24,827 bases of DNA, from the NCBI GenBank assembly GCA_964601765.1, contig CAZROR010000019.1, forward strand, positions 1 through 24,827, given 5' to 3'. The stretch comes from SZUA-181 sp964601765. Its GTDB lineage: Bacteria; Pseudomonadota; Zetaproteobacteria; Mariprofundales; Mariprofundaceae. The position numbers and the translations under genes are program-made. This document shows, piece by piece, positions 1-8,356 of this stretch; within the stretch, counting starts at the first letter, position 1; the number at the start of each line of letters is the position of its first letter. Below the pieces are notes generated by a model that was not told the origin of the DNA, did not search any database, and saw only the letters and a list, made by a program, of their open reading frames with translations.

Positions 1-116
1 TCCGATCGCTTCCTCCAGGCATCAACTCATGCTTGACTTGGAACAGAGTATCTCTCAAGAGTTTTAGCCTCCGATAAACCCGGGGGGGGATTCAGTACTC
101 GAAATGCCTTGCAGCA

Positions 117-139
117 TAACAAACATGGCTGTTTTGTTA
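117..139 (-). terminator. Possible terminator hairpin downstream of dnr
   Basis: TAACAAA at 117-123 and TTTGTTA at 133-139 form a 7-bp A/T-rich stem just past the regulator's stop codon. The stem is weak and there is no long U tract, so this is only a tentative terminator. Confidence 0.3.
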
Positions 140-164
140 CGATCAGAATTAGTGTGAGCAGTCC

Positions 165-914
165 CTAGTCAAAACCAAACATCCGAAGCTTTTCAATGTC
201 AGGGATCTGGATTCTCTTACCTTCTACCCGGATCAGGCCTTCTTCGGCCAAGCCATGCAGAATGCGCGACAGCGACTCCGGTGTCAGATTCAGATGCGAT
301 GCAATAATGGCCTTGCTAACCGGAAGACTCACGGCCACTTCACCTGCCTTGGCATTACGTACTGTATCACTCTGTAAAAGATAGCCGAGCACGCGTTGTG
401 CTCCGGAATAAAGCGTCAGCACTTCCATCTCTGAAACCAGTTGATGCAGGCGCCGACACAGGCCTGCCAGCATGCTGCGTGCACAGGTTGGATCTTCTTC
501 AAAGCATTGAAAGAGTATATCCCGTGGAATGAACAGTACCCTGGCCGCAGACAAAGCCTGGACACTGGCAGGACAGGGCCTGTCAAAAAACGCTACGGCT
601 TCGGCAAAGCTCTGCCCCGGACCGACAATCCTGACAACATGCTCTTTTCCCTCGACTGAAAGGAAGAATATTTTCACGTTGCCCTGCACGGTTACATAGA
701 TACCGCTGCACCTGTCTCCCTTGTGAAATACAAACTGGTCTTTTTCAAGGTCGATAAAATGAGACTTCTCAGCCATCCGGTTCAGATGTGCCGCATCCAT
801 CTCCCTGAACAGTGGGATATTTCTCAGGATTGCAAATGCTTCTTCCGCTGCCAAATGATCTCCCACCCGTCCGTAACCAATTGCTGAACTGGGAACCCCA
901 GTTTTTAGTAGCAA
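165..914 (-). CDS. dnr: Crp/Fnr-family transcriptional regulator, Dnr-type
   Basis: Cytoplasmic transcription factor of the Crp/Fnr superfamily, likely the NO-responsive denitrification regulator. It has an N-terminal cyclic-nucleotide-like beta-roll (about residues 30-135), a long dimerisation helix (about 138-170) and a C-terminal winged helix. The recognition helix carries E213-x2-S216-R217, the residues that read TTGAT half-sites in Fnr. The N-terminal cysteine cluster that holds the Fnr iron-sulfur centre is absent, which fits Dnr (haem/NO sensing) better than Fnr. The listed start is TTG with no clear ribosome site. GTG at residue 17, or TTG at residue 21 behind GGGAG, are plausible alternatives, so the N-terminus is uncertain. 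Matching boxes lie at 3115, 13807 and 13901. It is divergent from the hemerythrin trio, and I see no box at its own promoter. Confidence 0.88.
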   Translation of the reverse strand: MLLKTGVPSSAIGYGRVGDHLAAEEAFAILRNIPLFREMDAAHLNRMAEKSHFIDLEKDQFVFHKGDRCSGIYVTVQGNVKIFFLSVEGKEHVVRIVGPGQSFAEAVAFFDRPCPASVQALSAARVLFIPRDILFQCFEEDPTCARSMLAGLCRRLHQLVSEMEVLTLYSGAQRVLGYLLQSDTVRNAKAGEVAVSLPVSKAIIASHLNLTPESLSRILHGLAEEGLIRVEGKRIQIPDIEKLRMFGFD

Positions 915-1078
915 TGCAGACTAGGAAGGTAGGGCGGATAATTCAACCGAAAACCTGCGAAAAATAACCAGTAATTCAGGGCTATGCATGCGGGAGAAGT
1001 CAATAACAAAAATCATGTGATGTCATTAAGTTTCTGGCATAATCAGTTGATAATGCAGACATTGACCAGAGGTACCAG

Positions 1079-1513
1079 ATGCCATTGATTGCGGAGGCAT
1101 TTTCTGCCGACCATCGGCAATGCGATGAACTGTTCGCCAACACCGAACAGGCCGTAGCGTCAGAAAACAGAAAAACGGCTACCACACTTTTTGACCGCTT
1201 TCGGGCTGCCCTGTTGCATCATCTGGAAATTGAAGAGACCGTACTTTTCCCCGCCTTTGAAGAACACACCGGGACAACCGGAGGGCCTACAACCATGATG
1301 CGCATGGAACACGAACAGATGCGTGGCCTGTTGACCGACATGGGCCAGGAAATTGCTGCATGGCATACAGAGCGCTACCTGAGCCTGTCGGAAACACTGC
1401 TTATCCTGATGCAGCAGCACAACACCAAGGAAGAACACATCCTCTACCCGATGATCGACCGGGCCCTGGATGGCAGGCAGGAAGGTATCATCTCCCGGCT
1501 GACACCAGCCTGA
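1079..1513 (+). CDS. Hemerythrin HHE-domain protein
   Basis: Small (144 aa) soluble protein with a hemerythrin-like four-helix bundle and a probable non-haem di-iron site. Visible ligands are an early His in ADHRQ, H-x3-E in LHHLEIEE, a His in MEHEQ, and His/Glu residues in QQHNTKEEH. Proteins of this type are linked to NO or O2 binding and to repair of nitrosylated iron centres (ScdA/YtfE-like). It is the first gene of a tight trio: DUF2249 starts 3 bp after its stop, and the membrane protein then overlaps. AGAGGT lies upstream of the ATG. No obvious Dnr box lies in the 164-bp gap to the divergent regulator gene, so its control is unclear. Confidence 0.85.
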   Translation: MPLIAEAFSADHRQCDELFANTEQAVASENRKTATTLFDRFRAALLHHLEIEETVLFPAFEEHTGTTGGPTTMMRMEHEQMRGLLTDMGQEIAAWHTERYLSLSETLLILMQQHNTKEEHILYPMIDRALDGRQEGIISRLTPA

Positions 1514-1516
1514 ACA

Positions 1517-1792
1517 ATGACGCGATGCTATCTGGATGTCAGCAGCCTTGCGTGTCCCGAGCCACTGGAATCCATTCTTGAGCGCCTGCACCACCTGAAA
1601 CCTGGTGAATTCCTGCACGTCACAATAAAACGAAACCCAACCCTGCTATATCCGATACTCGAAAAACGCGGCTTTGATTGCATGTGCTGTGAAGAGGAGG
1701 ATTCCCGCTGTGAGATGCTGATCTGGCGGCGTGGAGATCATACAGCAGAATCAGAAGCCAGATTATTTGCGGCCACACTGATGCCGGCATGA
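1517..1792 (+). CDS. DUF2249 / TusA-like domain protein
   Basis: A 91-residue protein with the DUF2249 pattern: an LDVSSLACPEPLE start followed by a PGEFLHV strand and a LYPILEKRGF helix. Cys13 sits in the C-P-x-P arrangement typical of TusA/SirA persulfide carriers. There is an extra cysteine cluster (C55, C57, C58, C65), more than I would expect for the family, that could hold a metal or a persulfide. DUF2249 genes often sit beside hemerythrin and NnrS-like genes in denitrifiers, but their function is not settled. Its 3' end overlaps the next gene by four bases (ATGA), implying translational coupling. Confidence 0.8.
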   Translation: MTRCYLDVSSLACPEPLESILERLHHLKPGEFLHVTIKRNPTLLYPILEKRGFDCMCCEEEDSRCEMLIWRRGDHTAESEARLFAATLMPA

Positions 1793-3096
1793 GCTACACG
1801 GGACTTTCACTCGATCAGGCACCCCCATTGATGGTCCCTTTGCGCTTTTTTTTCACAGTCCCGGTCTTTGGTCTGTTTGCTGCCTGTATCCTGCTTTGGG
1901 CCGGGCCGGATATTTTCTCATCCCGACACGCCCCCCACGCACTGGCCTTCACACATACCATCACGCTTGGTTTTATCTGCATGACCATGTTTGGTGCCAT
2001 GCAACAGCTGCTGCCGGTGCTTGTTGGCTCGTCAGTAAACTCCCCTGTATTATTCAGTACGGCCCTGCATAGCTTGTTGAGCCTTGGGGCGTTATCCCTG
2101 GTGCTGGGCTTCCTGTCAGAGCTAAAGGCCTTTCTCCTGGCCGGACTGGTGCTTTTACTCTTTGCCTTTGTGCTGTTTCTCACTGTCAGCCTTACAGGAC
2201 TGGCCCGTGCAAAAACGCGCACACCGACCGTGGCCTGCATGTGGCTGTCCTGTATCTCACTGGCCATTGCCATCGGACTCGGTCTGTTTCTTGGCGCCGA
2301 TCGCATTCGGACAACCACGCACCACTGGGGTGATATCCACCTTATCTGGGCATTGGGAGGCTGGGTTGGCCTGATGGTCATGGGTGTTGCCTATCAGGTT
2401 GTGCCCATGTTTCAGTTAACGCCTTCCTATCCGGCCCGAATGCGGTACTGGCTAGCGCCAACACTGTTTATACTTCTGCTTATCTACACATGTATCCGCC
2501 TACTGCCGGAGGCATGGCGACATGGCATCCTTCAGCCGCATAATGCAGCTTTGGGCCTGCTGGTGGGCCTCAGTAGCTTTGCCCTGAGGACATTACGTTT
2601 GCAACAGCAGCGGCGCCGCAAGGTTTCAGATATCACCATGGACTACTGGCGACTTGGCATGATTTGCCTGCTGGTCTTTTCAACGCTATGGCTAGCTGGA
2701 GTGTTGTGGCTCCCTGCTGCAGAAGCTCAGGAAATGGAGATTTTTCTGGGTCTGCTGCTTATCATCGGAACCGTGATCTCGCTGATCTGCGGTATGCTCT
2801 ATAAAATTATTCCTTTTCTGATGTGGTTCCACCTGCAAAGCAGCCTGGATGAATATGTGAAACTTCCCAGCATGAAGGAATTGCTGCCTGATTCATCCGC
2901 ACGCCGGCAGTTTCACGTACACATGGCAGTGATCATCACCCTTCTGGCTGCCAGTATACAGCCCGTGTGGTTTACCTATCCGGCTGCCGTTCTGTTTGCC
3001 GCATCAAACATCATGCTGGGCATAAACATGCTGGTAGCATACCGAACATATCGTGAAACAAAGACCATGCTTTCCACCCTCGGAGAAGGGTCTTAA
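1789..3096 (+). CDS. NnrS-like / haem-copper-oxidase-like polytopic membrane protein
   Basis: A 435-residue integral membrane protein with about 12 predicted helices. Histidines lie at helix positions that recall haem ligands: H50/H56 in the segment before TLGFICMTMFGAMQQLLP, H178/H179/H184 before WALGGWVGLMVMGVAYQVVPMF, and a late H-V-H. The pattern GFI-MTMFG-MQQLLP followed by GWVG-MVMGVAYQVVPMF matches a family seen next to denitrification genes and often annotated as NnrS-like or cbb3-subunit-I-like. It lacks a recognisable CuB His-His pair, so it is probably not an oxidase. It is coupled to the hemerythrin and DUF2249 genes, which suggests a joint role in NO tolerance or in supplying metal or sulfur. 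Membrane location is clear; the biochemical role is unknown. Confidence 0.65.
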   Translation: MSYTGLSLDQAPPLMVPLRFFFTVPVFGLFAACILLWAGPDIFSSRHAPHALAFTHTITLGFICMTMFGAMQQLLPVLVGSSVNSPVLFSTALHSLLSLGALSLVLGFLSELKAFLLAGLVLLLFAFVLFLTVSLTGLARAKTRTPTVACMWLSCISLAIAIGLGLFLGADRIRTTTHHWGDIHLIWALGGWVGLMVMGVAYQVVPMFQLTPSYPARMRYWLAPTLFILLLIYTCIRLLPEAWRHGILQPHNAALGLLVGLSSFALRTLRLQQQRRRKVSDITMDYWRLGMICLLVFSTLWLAGVLWLPAAEAQEMEIFLGLLLIIGTVISLICGMLYKIIPFLMWFHLQSSLDEYVKLPSMKELLPDSSARRQFHVHMAVIITLLAASIQPVWFTYPAAVLFAASNIMLGINMLVAYRTYRETKTMLSTLGEGS

Positions 3097-3114
3097 GAGC
3101 AGAAATACACAAAC

Positions 3115-3128
3115 TTGATTGAGATCAA
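3115..3128 (+). promoter_or_regulatory. Fnr/Dnr box upstream of bacteriohemerythrin
   Basis: TTGATTGAGATCAA is a perfect TTGAT-N4-ATCAA palindrome centred at 3121.5. A -10-like TAGAAG sits at 3150-3155, about 21 bp past the box, the spacing of a class II Fnr-type promoter. The start codon at 3197 would have a leader of about 35 nt. Confidence 0.85.
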
Positions 3129-3196
3129 TTGTTCGTCCATAGTTCTTGATAGAAGTGCTCGTTGCCGTTAAATTATCCGCATAAAGGAATCACTCT

Positions 3197-3646
3197 ATGG
3201 GGAAGAAGCGAATCGACAGTCCTGGCTGCCCCTGGAGCGATGTTTACCTGCTTGATGTCCACAGGATCGATGATCAGCACAAGGGACTTTTTTACACGCT
3301 GAACCTCCTGCATGAGGCGCTGATGAAAGAAGATGACCTGCCTATGGTCGACAAGCTCATGACCGACCTGATCCGTCAGACCAGGGTACATTTCCACACC
3401 GAGGAGGAATTCATGCAGGCCTCGCGCTACCCGGGATATGCAGAGCACAAGAACATCCATGACCTGCTGCTGCAACAGGTGGAAGACCTGCAGGCGGCCC
3501 AGCAGGCACTTACGGCCAGCAATGTCCGCCAGCACTGGATCGACCGGCAGGAAACCTGCGATTTTCTGAGCTTGTGGCTTGTGGATCACATCCAGACCGA
3601 AGACAAGAAGCTGGGAGCCTTCCTGAGAAATCACGGGATCAAGTAA
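3197..3646 (+). CDS. Bacteriohemerythrin
   Basis: A 149-residue single-domain hemerythrin with a complete di-iron signature: His in DDQHKGLF, H-x3-E in FHTEEEFM, H-x3-H in HKNIHDLL, and H-x4-D in DHIQTED. Proteins of this class bind O2 reversibly in the cytoplasm and some bind NO. It is a single gene with its own perfect Fnr/Dnr box 69 bp upstream and AAAGGA before the ATG, so it should be induced with denitrification. It is convergent with the CtaA-family gene and ends one base before that gene's stop codon. Confidence 0.93.
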   Translation: MGKKRIDSPGCPWSDVYLLDVHRIDDQHKGLFYTLNLLHEALMKEDDLPMVDKLMTDLIRQTRVHFHTEEEFMQASRYPGYAEHKNIHDLLLQQVEDLQAAQQALTASNVRQHWIDRQETCDFLSLWLVDHIQTEDKKLGAFLRNHGIK

Positions 3647-4660
3647 TCACCTGCCACTGCCATCAGTGGCAGCATGAATAAGCGTAAGCACAGAAACAAC
3701 AAGCAGGGGAGCCACCACCGTGTGCGCAACAACAAAGGTGAGTGGCATGCCGAGAGAGACTATGGCCAGCCCGAGTCCTACCTGAACGAGCAGCGTAACC
3801 AGCATGACGGTACCCGCAAGATGCACCCTCCCAGCCACACCAAGTGCTCGCCAGCCAAGCCAGCCAAGAAACACAAAGGCAACCATGCCCCATAACCGAT
3901 GCAACATATGAATGGCAGCAGCCACGGCAGGATCAATGACCACCCTGCCGACAGCATTCACCTGCAAATAACCCAGCAGGCCAAGGCCTCGTAGTAGATC
4001 CATCCATGTCCAGTCCACACCTGAACATCCCGGAAGCCCCCTACAGGCAAACGCTGCGTAATAAGCATCAGTCCAGGCTCCCAGAAGCACCTGTACACCA
4101 GCCACGACCAGCCCAGTCACGGCCCAGGGCCACAATCGGTGCGCCGATTTGGAAGGCGTGGGCTTCTCCGGCCGAAGCTCAAGCATCAGCCACCAGAACA
4201 AGGCAAACAGGGCAATCCCGCCGGTCAGGTTGACTATCATGATCCAGGGGTAGCGCAAGGGGGAGCCGAACCACGCACCCAGAAATGCGAGTACAAGAGA
4301 AAGAGCCAGTGCTATCATGGGTATAAAAAGCGGGTGCCTGAGGCTGCTCTTTTTCCGGTGCCGGAAGGCGGAAAAGGCTACAGCAGCAATAAGCAGCTGC
4401 AGAATATTTGCCACCAGCCGATGGATACGGTCTGCCATGCCGGCAGGTGCGATGGCGGTGGCGGCAGTTTGTCCACTACCAGCCTCTGCACCACCTTCCT
4501 TGCCCACGACAATCACACCATAGGTGAAAGGCCAGTCAGCCTTTCCCAGACCTGCATTGGTCAAATGCATGAAAGCGCTGGCATGAATCAGTGCCATACA
4601 CATCACCAGCGTAACGGTAACCAGCCGCAGGCTCATCGCATGATGCCGTTCAGCCGGCAC
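3647..4660 (-). CDS. ctaA: CtaA/COX15-family protein (haem A synthase-like)
   Basis: Integral membrane protein of about 337 residues with eight predicted helices in the two-fold repeated four-helix arrangement of COX15/CtaA. These enzymes oxidise the C8 methyl of haem O to make haem A. Visible marks are the first-repeat HRLVANI, the second-repeat HMLHRLWGMVAF, a late AHTVVAPLL, and the loop Cys pair in ACRGLPGC. The usual E-x-x-H-R of the first repeat is D-x-x-H-R here, a conservative change at a catalytic position. No haem O synthase (CtaB) gene is in the window. The start is GTG without a clear ribosome site; an in-frame ATG at 4636 is the alternative. It is last in the minus-strand block and may tailor the haem of the neighbouring haem-copper proteins. 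Confidence 0.75.
   Translation of the reverse strand: MPAERHHAMSLRLVTVTLVMCMALIHASAFMHLTNAGLGKADWPFTYGVIVVGKEGGAEAGSGQTAATAIAPAGMADRIHRLVANILQLLIAAVAFSAFRHRKKSSLRHPLFIPMIALALSLVLAFLGAWFGSPLRYPWIMIVNLTGGIALFALFWWLMLELRPEKPTPSKSAHRLWPWAVTGLVVAGVQVLLGAWTDAYYAAFACRGLPGCSGVDWTWMDLLRGLGLLGYLQVNAVGRVVIDPAVAAAIHMLHRLWGMVAFVFLGWLGWRALGVAGRVHLAGTVMLVTLLVQVGLGLAIVSLGMPLTFVVAHTVVAPLLVVSVLTLIHAATDGSGR
3651..3672. terminator. Hairpin at the convergent hemerythrin / CtaA junction
   Basis: CTGCCACTG (3651-3659) and CAGTGGCAG (3664-3672) form a perfect 9-bp stem with a 4-nt loop. It lies just after the hemerythrin stop and inside the last codons of the opposing gene. There is no T tract on either side, so it may act as an mRNA end-stabilising or weak bidirectional terminator structure. 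Confidence 0.45.
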
Positions 4661-4690
4661 ACAGAGAAAAGCATGGATATCTCAACCATA

Positions 4691-6049
4691 TCAGGCTGCG
4701 ACCGTGCTGGCTGGGCGCCGCATGGCCCGGAGCACAATAAACAGAAACAGCACACCACCAATGGTTGCGATAAGCCCACCCACGCCCATCAATGACATGC
4801 CCAGTACCTGCTCCATGTTATCCAGCACCTCGCCACTGCCCCCCACCTTGCGTTGAGCGCCGTAACCGCCTGCCCAGGCCAGACCAAGCACGTGAAGTAA
4901 CTGGCCAATGCCATAGCTGAACACCTGGATATTGGCCAGCCGAACCGAAGGCACCCTGAATCCCAGATGTGGCAGAATATCGTAAACAAGAGCCATGAAT
5001 GCGAGTGTCACGGCGCCCGTCACACTGTGGTAGTGCGCTGTCACCAGCGTATTGCTCCCCCGGAGCAGATAGCCCAGTACGCCTCCAAGCGTAAACAGCA
5101 AAATGGAAAGATAAAGCGCATGACGTAACGGCCGTACATCTGCTTCCGCTCGCGGGGCACTGAGAAGGCTCCAAAGCACGACGATTCCAAGCGGTAATGT
5201 GGCGGCCGCGCCGCCAATGCGCATATGTACCGTGAACCATTGCTGAAAGTCGATCGAGGCAACGTTCGTGGATAAAAACGCGATTGGCGTAAAAGCAACA
5301 GCAAACAACGCCAGTGTAAAGAGCAGGGATGATACGCGAGGTGGCAGCTTCAGGGAGACGCCACTGGCTGTTGCCAGCCACATCCAGGCAGCCAGCATGA
5401 GCAAGGCATGCGTGAATTGCAGCACATGTCCGCCAAGCCAGAACAGCCCCTGGTAATATGTCTCTCCGGAATCAAGCTGCGGCATAATGGAAAAGGCCCA
5501 GAAGAAGGCGAGAATGGCCATCATGGCAGCATTGGTGGCCGTATAAACACCGAAACGCATGCTCCCTTCCTCGGTATTTACCCTGAGCCTCGGCACCGAA
5601 ATAAGTGCCCGCAACACAAGCACGGCAAAGCCAGCACCGGAAAAGGCAAGGCCGGTGAAGAAAATATCATTGTTCAGAAACGGGATATAGTTGCTCATGA
5701 CCGGCGTGCCGGTACTGATAAAAGGGGATGCTGCGATAATGCCAACCCCAATGGAGGCAACGGAAAGCCCCAACCAGCCAAGCGGTACAAACCGCTGTCT
5801 CGTGTTCATATTCCACAGCATTCCGGCCACGGCCAGAAACCAGAAGACATTCGAGAAAATCACATGGATGACAAGTGAGGTGTAAAAAAAATCCTCGCTA
5901 GGGACAATATCCTTGATCAGAGGTGTACGTGCCACGACCAGCAACAATGCATAAACACCCGCCATAAACAGTGTGGCAATACCCAGCCGCAACCATCCGG
6001 CGGCCAGCTTCCGGCACTGGTCGCTGTCGGGATAAAATCTGAAGGACAT
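4691..6049 (-). CDS. Atypical haem-copper oxidase-like subunit I
   Basis: A 452-residue polytopic membrane protein (about 12 helices) resembling subunit I of cbb3/NOR-type haem-copper enzymes. Counting from the chosen ATG, H62 lies in helix II (low-spin haem side). H208 begins a helix VI motif G-H-V-L-Q-F, and H339-Y-H341 in helix X matches the paired haem ligands. The usual His-His of helix VII, which binds CuB or FeB, reads H275-M276, so one metal ligand is Met. There is no Tyr, and no Glu as in cNOR, four residues after H208. The chosen ATG has GGGAGG upstream; a TTG eight codons earlier is less likely. It may be a degenerate or specialised haem protein partnering the NO reductase. Confidence 0.7.
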   Translation of the reverse strand: MSFRFYPDSDQCRKLAAGWLRLGIATLFMAGVYALLLVVARTPLIKDIVPSEDFFYTSLVIHVIFSNVFWFLAVAGMLWNMNTRQRFVPLGWLGLSVASIGVGIIAASPFISTGTPVMSNYIPFLNNDIFFTGLAFSGAGFAVLVLRALISVPRLRVNTEEGSMRFGVYTATNAAMMAILAFFWAFSIMPQLDSGETYYQGLFWLGGHVLQFTHALLMLAAWMWLATASGVSLKLPPRVSSLLFTLALFAVAFTPIAFLSTNVASIDFQQWFTVHMRIGGAAATLPLGIVVLWSLLSAPRAEADVRPLRHALYLSILLFTLGGVLGYLLRGSNTLVTAHYHSVTGAVTLAFMALVYDILPHLGFRVPSVRLANIQVFSYGIGQLLHVLGLAWAGGYGAQRKVGGSGEVLDNMEQVLGMSLMGVGGLIATIGGVLFLFIVLRAMRRPASTVAA

Positions 6050-6152
6050 GCTCAGGAACCTCCCAGCGAACAAGAGACGAGTGACCGCATATCAACACAC
6101 TGCCACGTCACGTGTCCAACATTTGTGTGAACAGCCCGCTCAGACCCCCCGG

Positions 6153-6656
6153 CTATTTGAACACAAACTTTCCGCGAACATTATCGAAATCAATAACCAG
6201 CGTCTGGAGCGGAGCCATGGTCACGGTTTGTTCACTGACATAATTGAAGCCTTCGCGACGGATATCGTCGGACATACGGATCCGGAAGTGATGGGTTCCC
6301 GCCGGAATGGTAAAACGCTGATAGACAGGGGACGGCAAATCGTGGGATAGACCTCGTGGTGGCACCACGGCCTGATACAGAATTTTTCCATCCACCTCAA
6401 ACTCAACCTTGAGAGCAGAGCGCTTGCGGGAATGATGCTTGGCGCGCAGCTGTGGAGGCAGCTTCGCAAAATCCTCTTTCGTCCGTGTATCATGGAAAGG
6501 CTTCAGACGCTTGCCAGCGTGTGTAAATGTGAGTTTGATCAGAGCCTTGTCTGCTGGCACATGGGTGTAGGCCGGCGAATTCGAGAAATACCCGATCAGG
6601 GCAATAAACAGCAGGTAGCCGAGCCCCTGGCCAAGATAGCGTCCCCATACCTTCAT
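6153..6656 (-). CDS. Membrane-anchored periplasmic protein of unknown function
   Basis: A 167-residue protein I do not recognise. It has one N-terminal membrane helix (about residues 8-26) and then a polar, probably periplasmic domain. That domain looks beta-rich, with alternating strands around ALKVEFEVDGKILYQ, RFTIPAGTHHFRIRM and TLVIDFDNVRGKFVF, suggesting an Ig-like or beta-sandwich fold. No cysteines or haem motif are visible. Its ATG overlaps the TGA of the preceding cytochrome b fusion by four bases, so it is very likely translated together with that protein and may be a subunit or assembly factor of the same complex. Confidence 0.75.
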   Translation of the reverse strand: MKVWGRYLGQGLGYLLFIALIGYFSNSPAYTHVPADKALIKLTFTHAGKRLKPFHDTRTKEDFAKLPPQLRAKHHSRKRSALKVEFEVDGKILYQAVVPPRGLSHDLPSPVYQRFTIPAGTHHFRIRMSDDIRREGFNYVSEQTVTMAPLQTLVIDFDNVRGKFVFK

Positions 6657-8257
6657 GGCCGCATCCCCGCCTGCTCACCATTTTCGTCTCCACCTGCGGC
6701 AAGCTCCTGGCTGAACGCATCCAGCTCTTCGTGCAGCTTCGCCCTATCCGCCTCGGCTCCCATGAAAAACCTGACCCTTTTACGTGCAACTTTTCGATGC
6801 AGCTCCGGTTTGCGCTCTCCGTTCAGGCGTTGCCTCGCAAACTCGTTACCTAGACGGTGATAGCAGTCACCATCACGACAGCCGGTAAGCAACACCCCGT
6901 CGGCACCCTGGCGCAAGGCATAATCAATAAACGCGGGAGGCAACATGCCCGAGCACTCCACATTAATACCAGCCACGCCTGGCCGATTCAGCTTCGTAAT
7001 CCTTTTCCCGACGCCATGTGAGCAGCTGAAGACAATAATTTTTTGCTCTCCTGATGCCAGCCGTTGCAACGCATCCGTAACACTGTCACGAAGCCTTTCA
7101 ATGCCAAAATGCGGCATCTCAATTGCAGATGTAAGCTTCTCTGCATGTCGGAAGGGCGCGGAAAAAGGGCAGGCACCGGTACAAATGCCGCAGCTGACAC
7201 ACTTGTCCTCGAGCACACGTGCCTCATAGGCATAGCGTGGATGCCCATCAGAGCGTATCTCCAGTCGTATGGCCTCATAGGGGCAGTCTTCAACACACAG
7301 ATTACATCCGCTGCACTGGGCAAGGTTTACCTCAGCTGCAGGTACCCGCCTTTTTGGCGGCAGCCATGGCAGGAGAAACACAAACAGCGTACCCCCTCCC
7401 ACAAGTAGCCAGACTGCGCCCATCGACCACGAGTCCATCAGAGGATAAACCGCCAGATAAAACCAATCAAAATTCAGTGTGCTTGGTGCCACGGCAAGAT
7501 TGGCCGGCGGGTTGCTGAGAGCTGGCTTGACAAGCGATAGTACAAGCAGCGCCAGTATGGTACCGATAGCAAGACGGCGAGGTGGATTCACCTTGGGCTG
7601 ATGCAGCCTGTTCGTATGGATGAGCATGGCCGCAAGCAGAAACAACGGCAGGCCCAGATGTGTTACCACAAGAAGCCGGAAAAGTGTATCCGTCATGCTG
7701 TCATTGGTCAGGAAGTTGCGTGCTGTGGGCTCGGCAATCACGGGCAGCCAGTCCACCCACTCAAATGAGCGCACGGCGATAAACTGTGCCAGCTGGTCCC
7801 ACACCAGCCAGTAACCCAGCAGGCCCGTAATCATAACCATCCAGATCATCGGCGTGCCGGTGATCCAGGAAAATGACCGCCCGCCATTGTAACGGTCATT
7901 GAAAAAACGTCGCATCATGTGCAGTACCATGGTCACCACCATCGCATCCGATGCATAGCGATGCAGGCTGCGCATCACCCCACCCAGGTACCATTGCTCA
8001 TGTGTTAGATACTCGACCGAAGCATACGCTCCGGTGACCTCCGTATCATAAAACACGTAAACGTAGATACCACTGATGACAAGGATATAGAGAAAAAAGA
8101 AGGTCAGGCCACCAAGGTAATAGAAGGGATTGTTTTCAGGCCCGAATACCTGGTTAGCCAGGCCCTCGGCAAGCTGGAATCCCCGCCTGCCGGTATGCTG
8201 GATACCTTTCAGGAAACGATAGATAATGTTTCTGTGCTCTGTCTCCGGTTCAGTCAA
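6653..8257 (-). CDS. Cytochrome b / 2x[4Fe-4S] ferredoxin / MvhD-like fusion protein, copy 2
   Basis: A 534-residue fusion. Residues about 30-300 are a cytochrome b membrane domain with two 14-spaced His pairs, H99/H113 and H200/H214, for two b haems. The Qo-loop motif PEWY is degenerate (FDWFY, 263-267). Residues 315-363 hold two ferredoxin clusters: C315/C318/C321/C325 and C353/C356/C359/C363. Residues about 405-480 match the MvhD/FrhD-type domain, with C412, C435, C460 and C465 and the GADGVLLTGCRDGDCYHRLGN signature, known in methanogens to hold an iron-sulfur cluster next to heterodisulfide reductase. It starts at TTG behind GAGGAG. No Rieske or cytochrome c1 gene is adjacent. It likely moves electrons between the quinone pool and a cytoplasmic iron-sulfur partner. 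Confidence 0.85.
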   Translation of the reverse strand: MTEPETEHRNIIYRFLKGIQHTGRRGFQLAEGLANQVFGPENNPFYYLGGLTFFFLYILVISGIYVYVFYDTEVTGAYASVEYLTHEQWYLGGVMRSLHRYASDAMVVTMVLHMMRRFFNDRYNGGRSFSWITGTPMIWMVMITGLLGYWLVWDQLAQFIAVRSFEWVDWLPVIAEPTARNFLTNDSMTDTLFRLLVVTHLGLPLFLLAAMLIHTNRLHQPKVNPPRRLAIGTILALLVLSLVKPALSNPPANLAVAPSTLNFDWFYLAVYPLMDSWSMGAVWLLVGGGTLFVFLLPWLPPKRRVPAAEVNLAQCSGCNLCVEDCPYEAIRLEIRSDGHPRYAYEARVLEDKCVSCGICTGACPFSAPFRHAEKLTSAIEMPHFGIERLRDSVTDALQRLASGEQKIIVFSCSHGVGKRITKLNRPGVAGINVECSGMLPPAFIDYALRQGADGVLLTGCRDGDCYHRLGNEFARQRLNGERKPELHRKVARKRVRFFMGAEADRAKLHEELDAFSQELAAGGDENGEQAGMRP

Positions 8258-8356
8258 TGTTCATCTCCTCACTCATTTCACGGCGGAAGCCCGGCTGGCC
8301 CGTAAAAGTAACATGTAACTGTAACCCTGCCGTCATATATCCAGACATGACATTCA

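Noticed and set aside
915..1078. Possible Dnr box in the dnr / hemerythrin divergent region (TTGATAATGCAGAC and TGTGATGTCA).
   Set aside because: Only one half-site matches and the second does not fit RTCAA; I see no acceptable palindrome.
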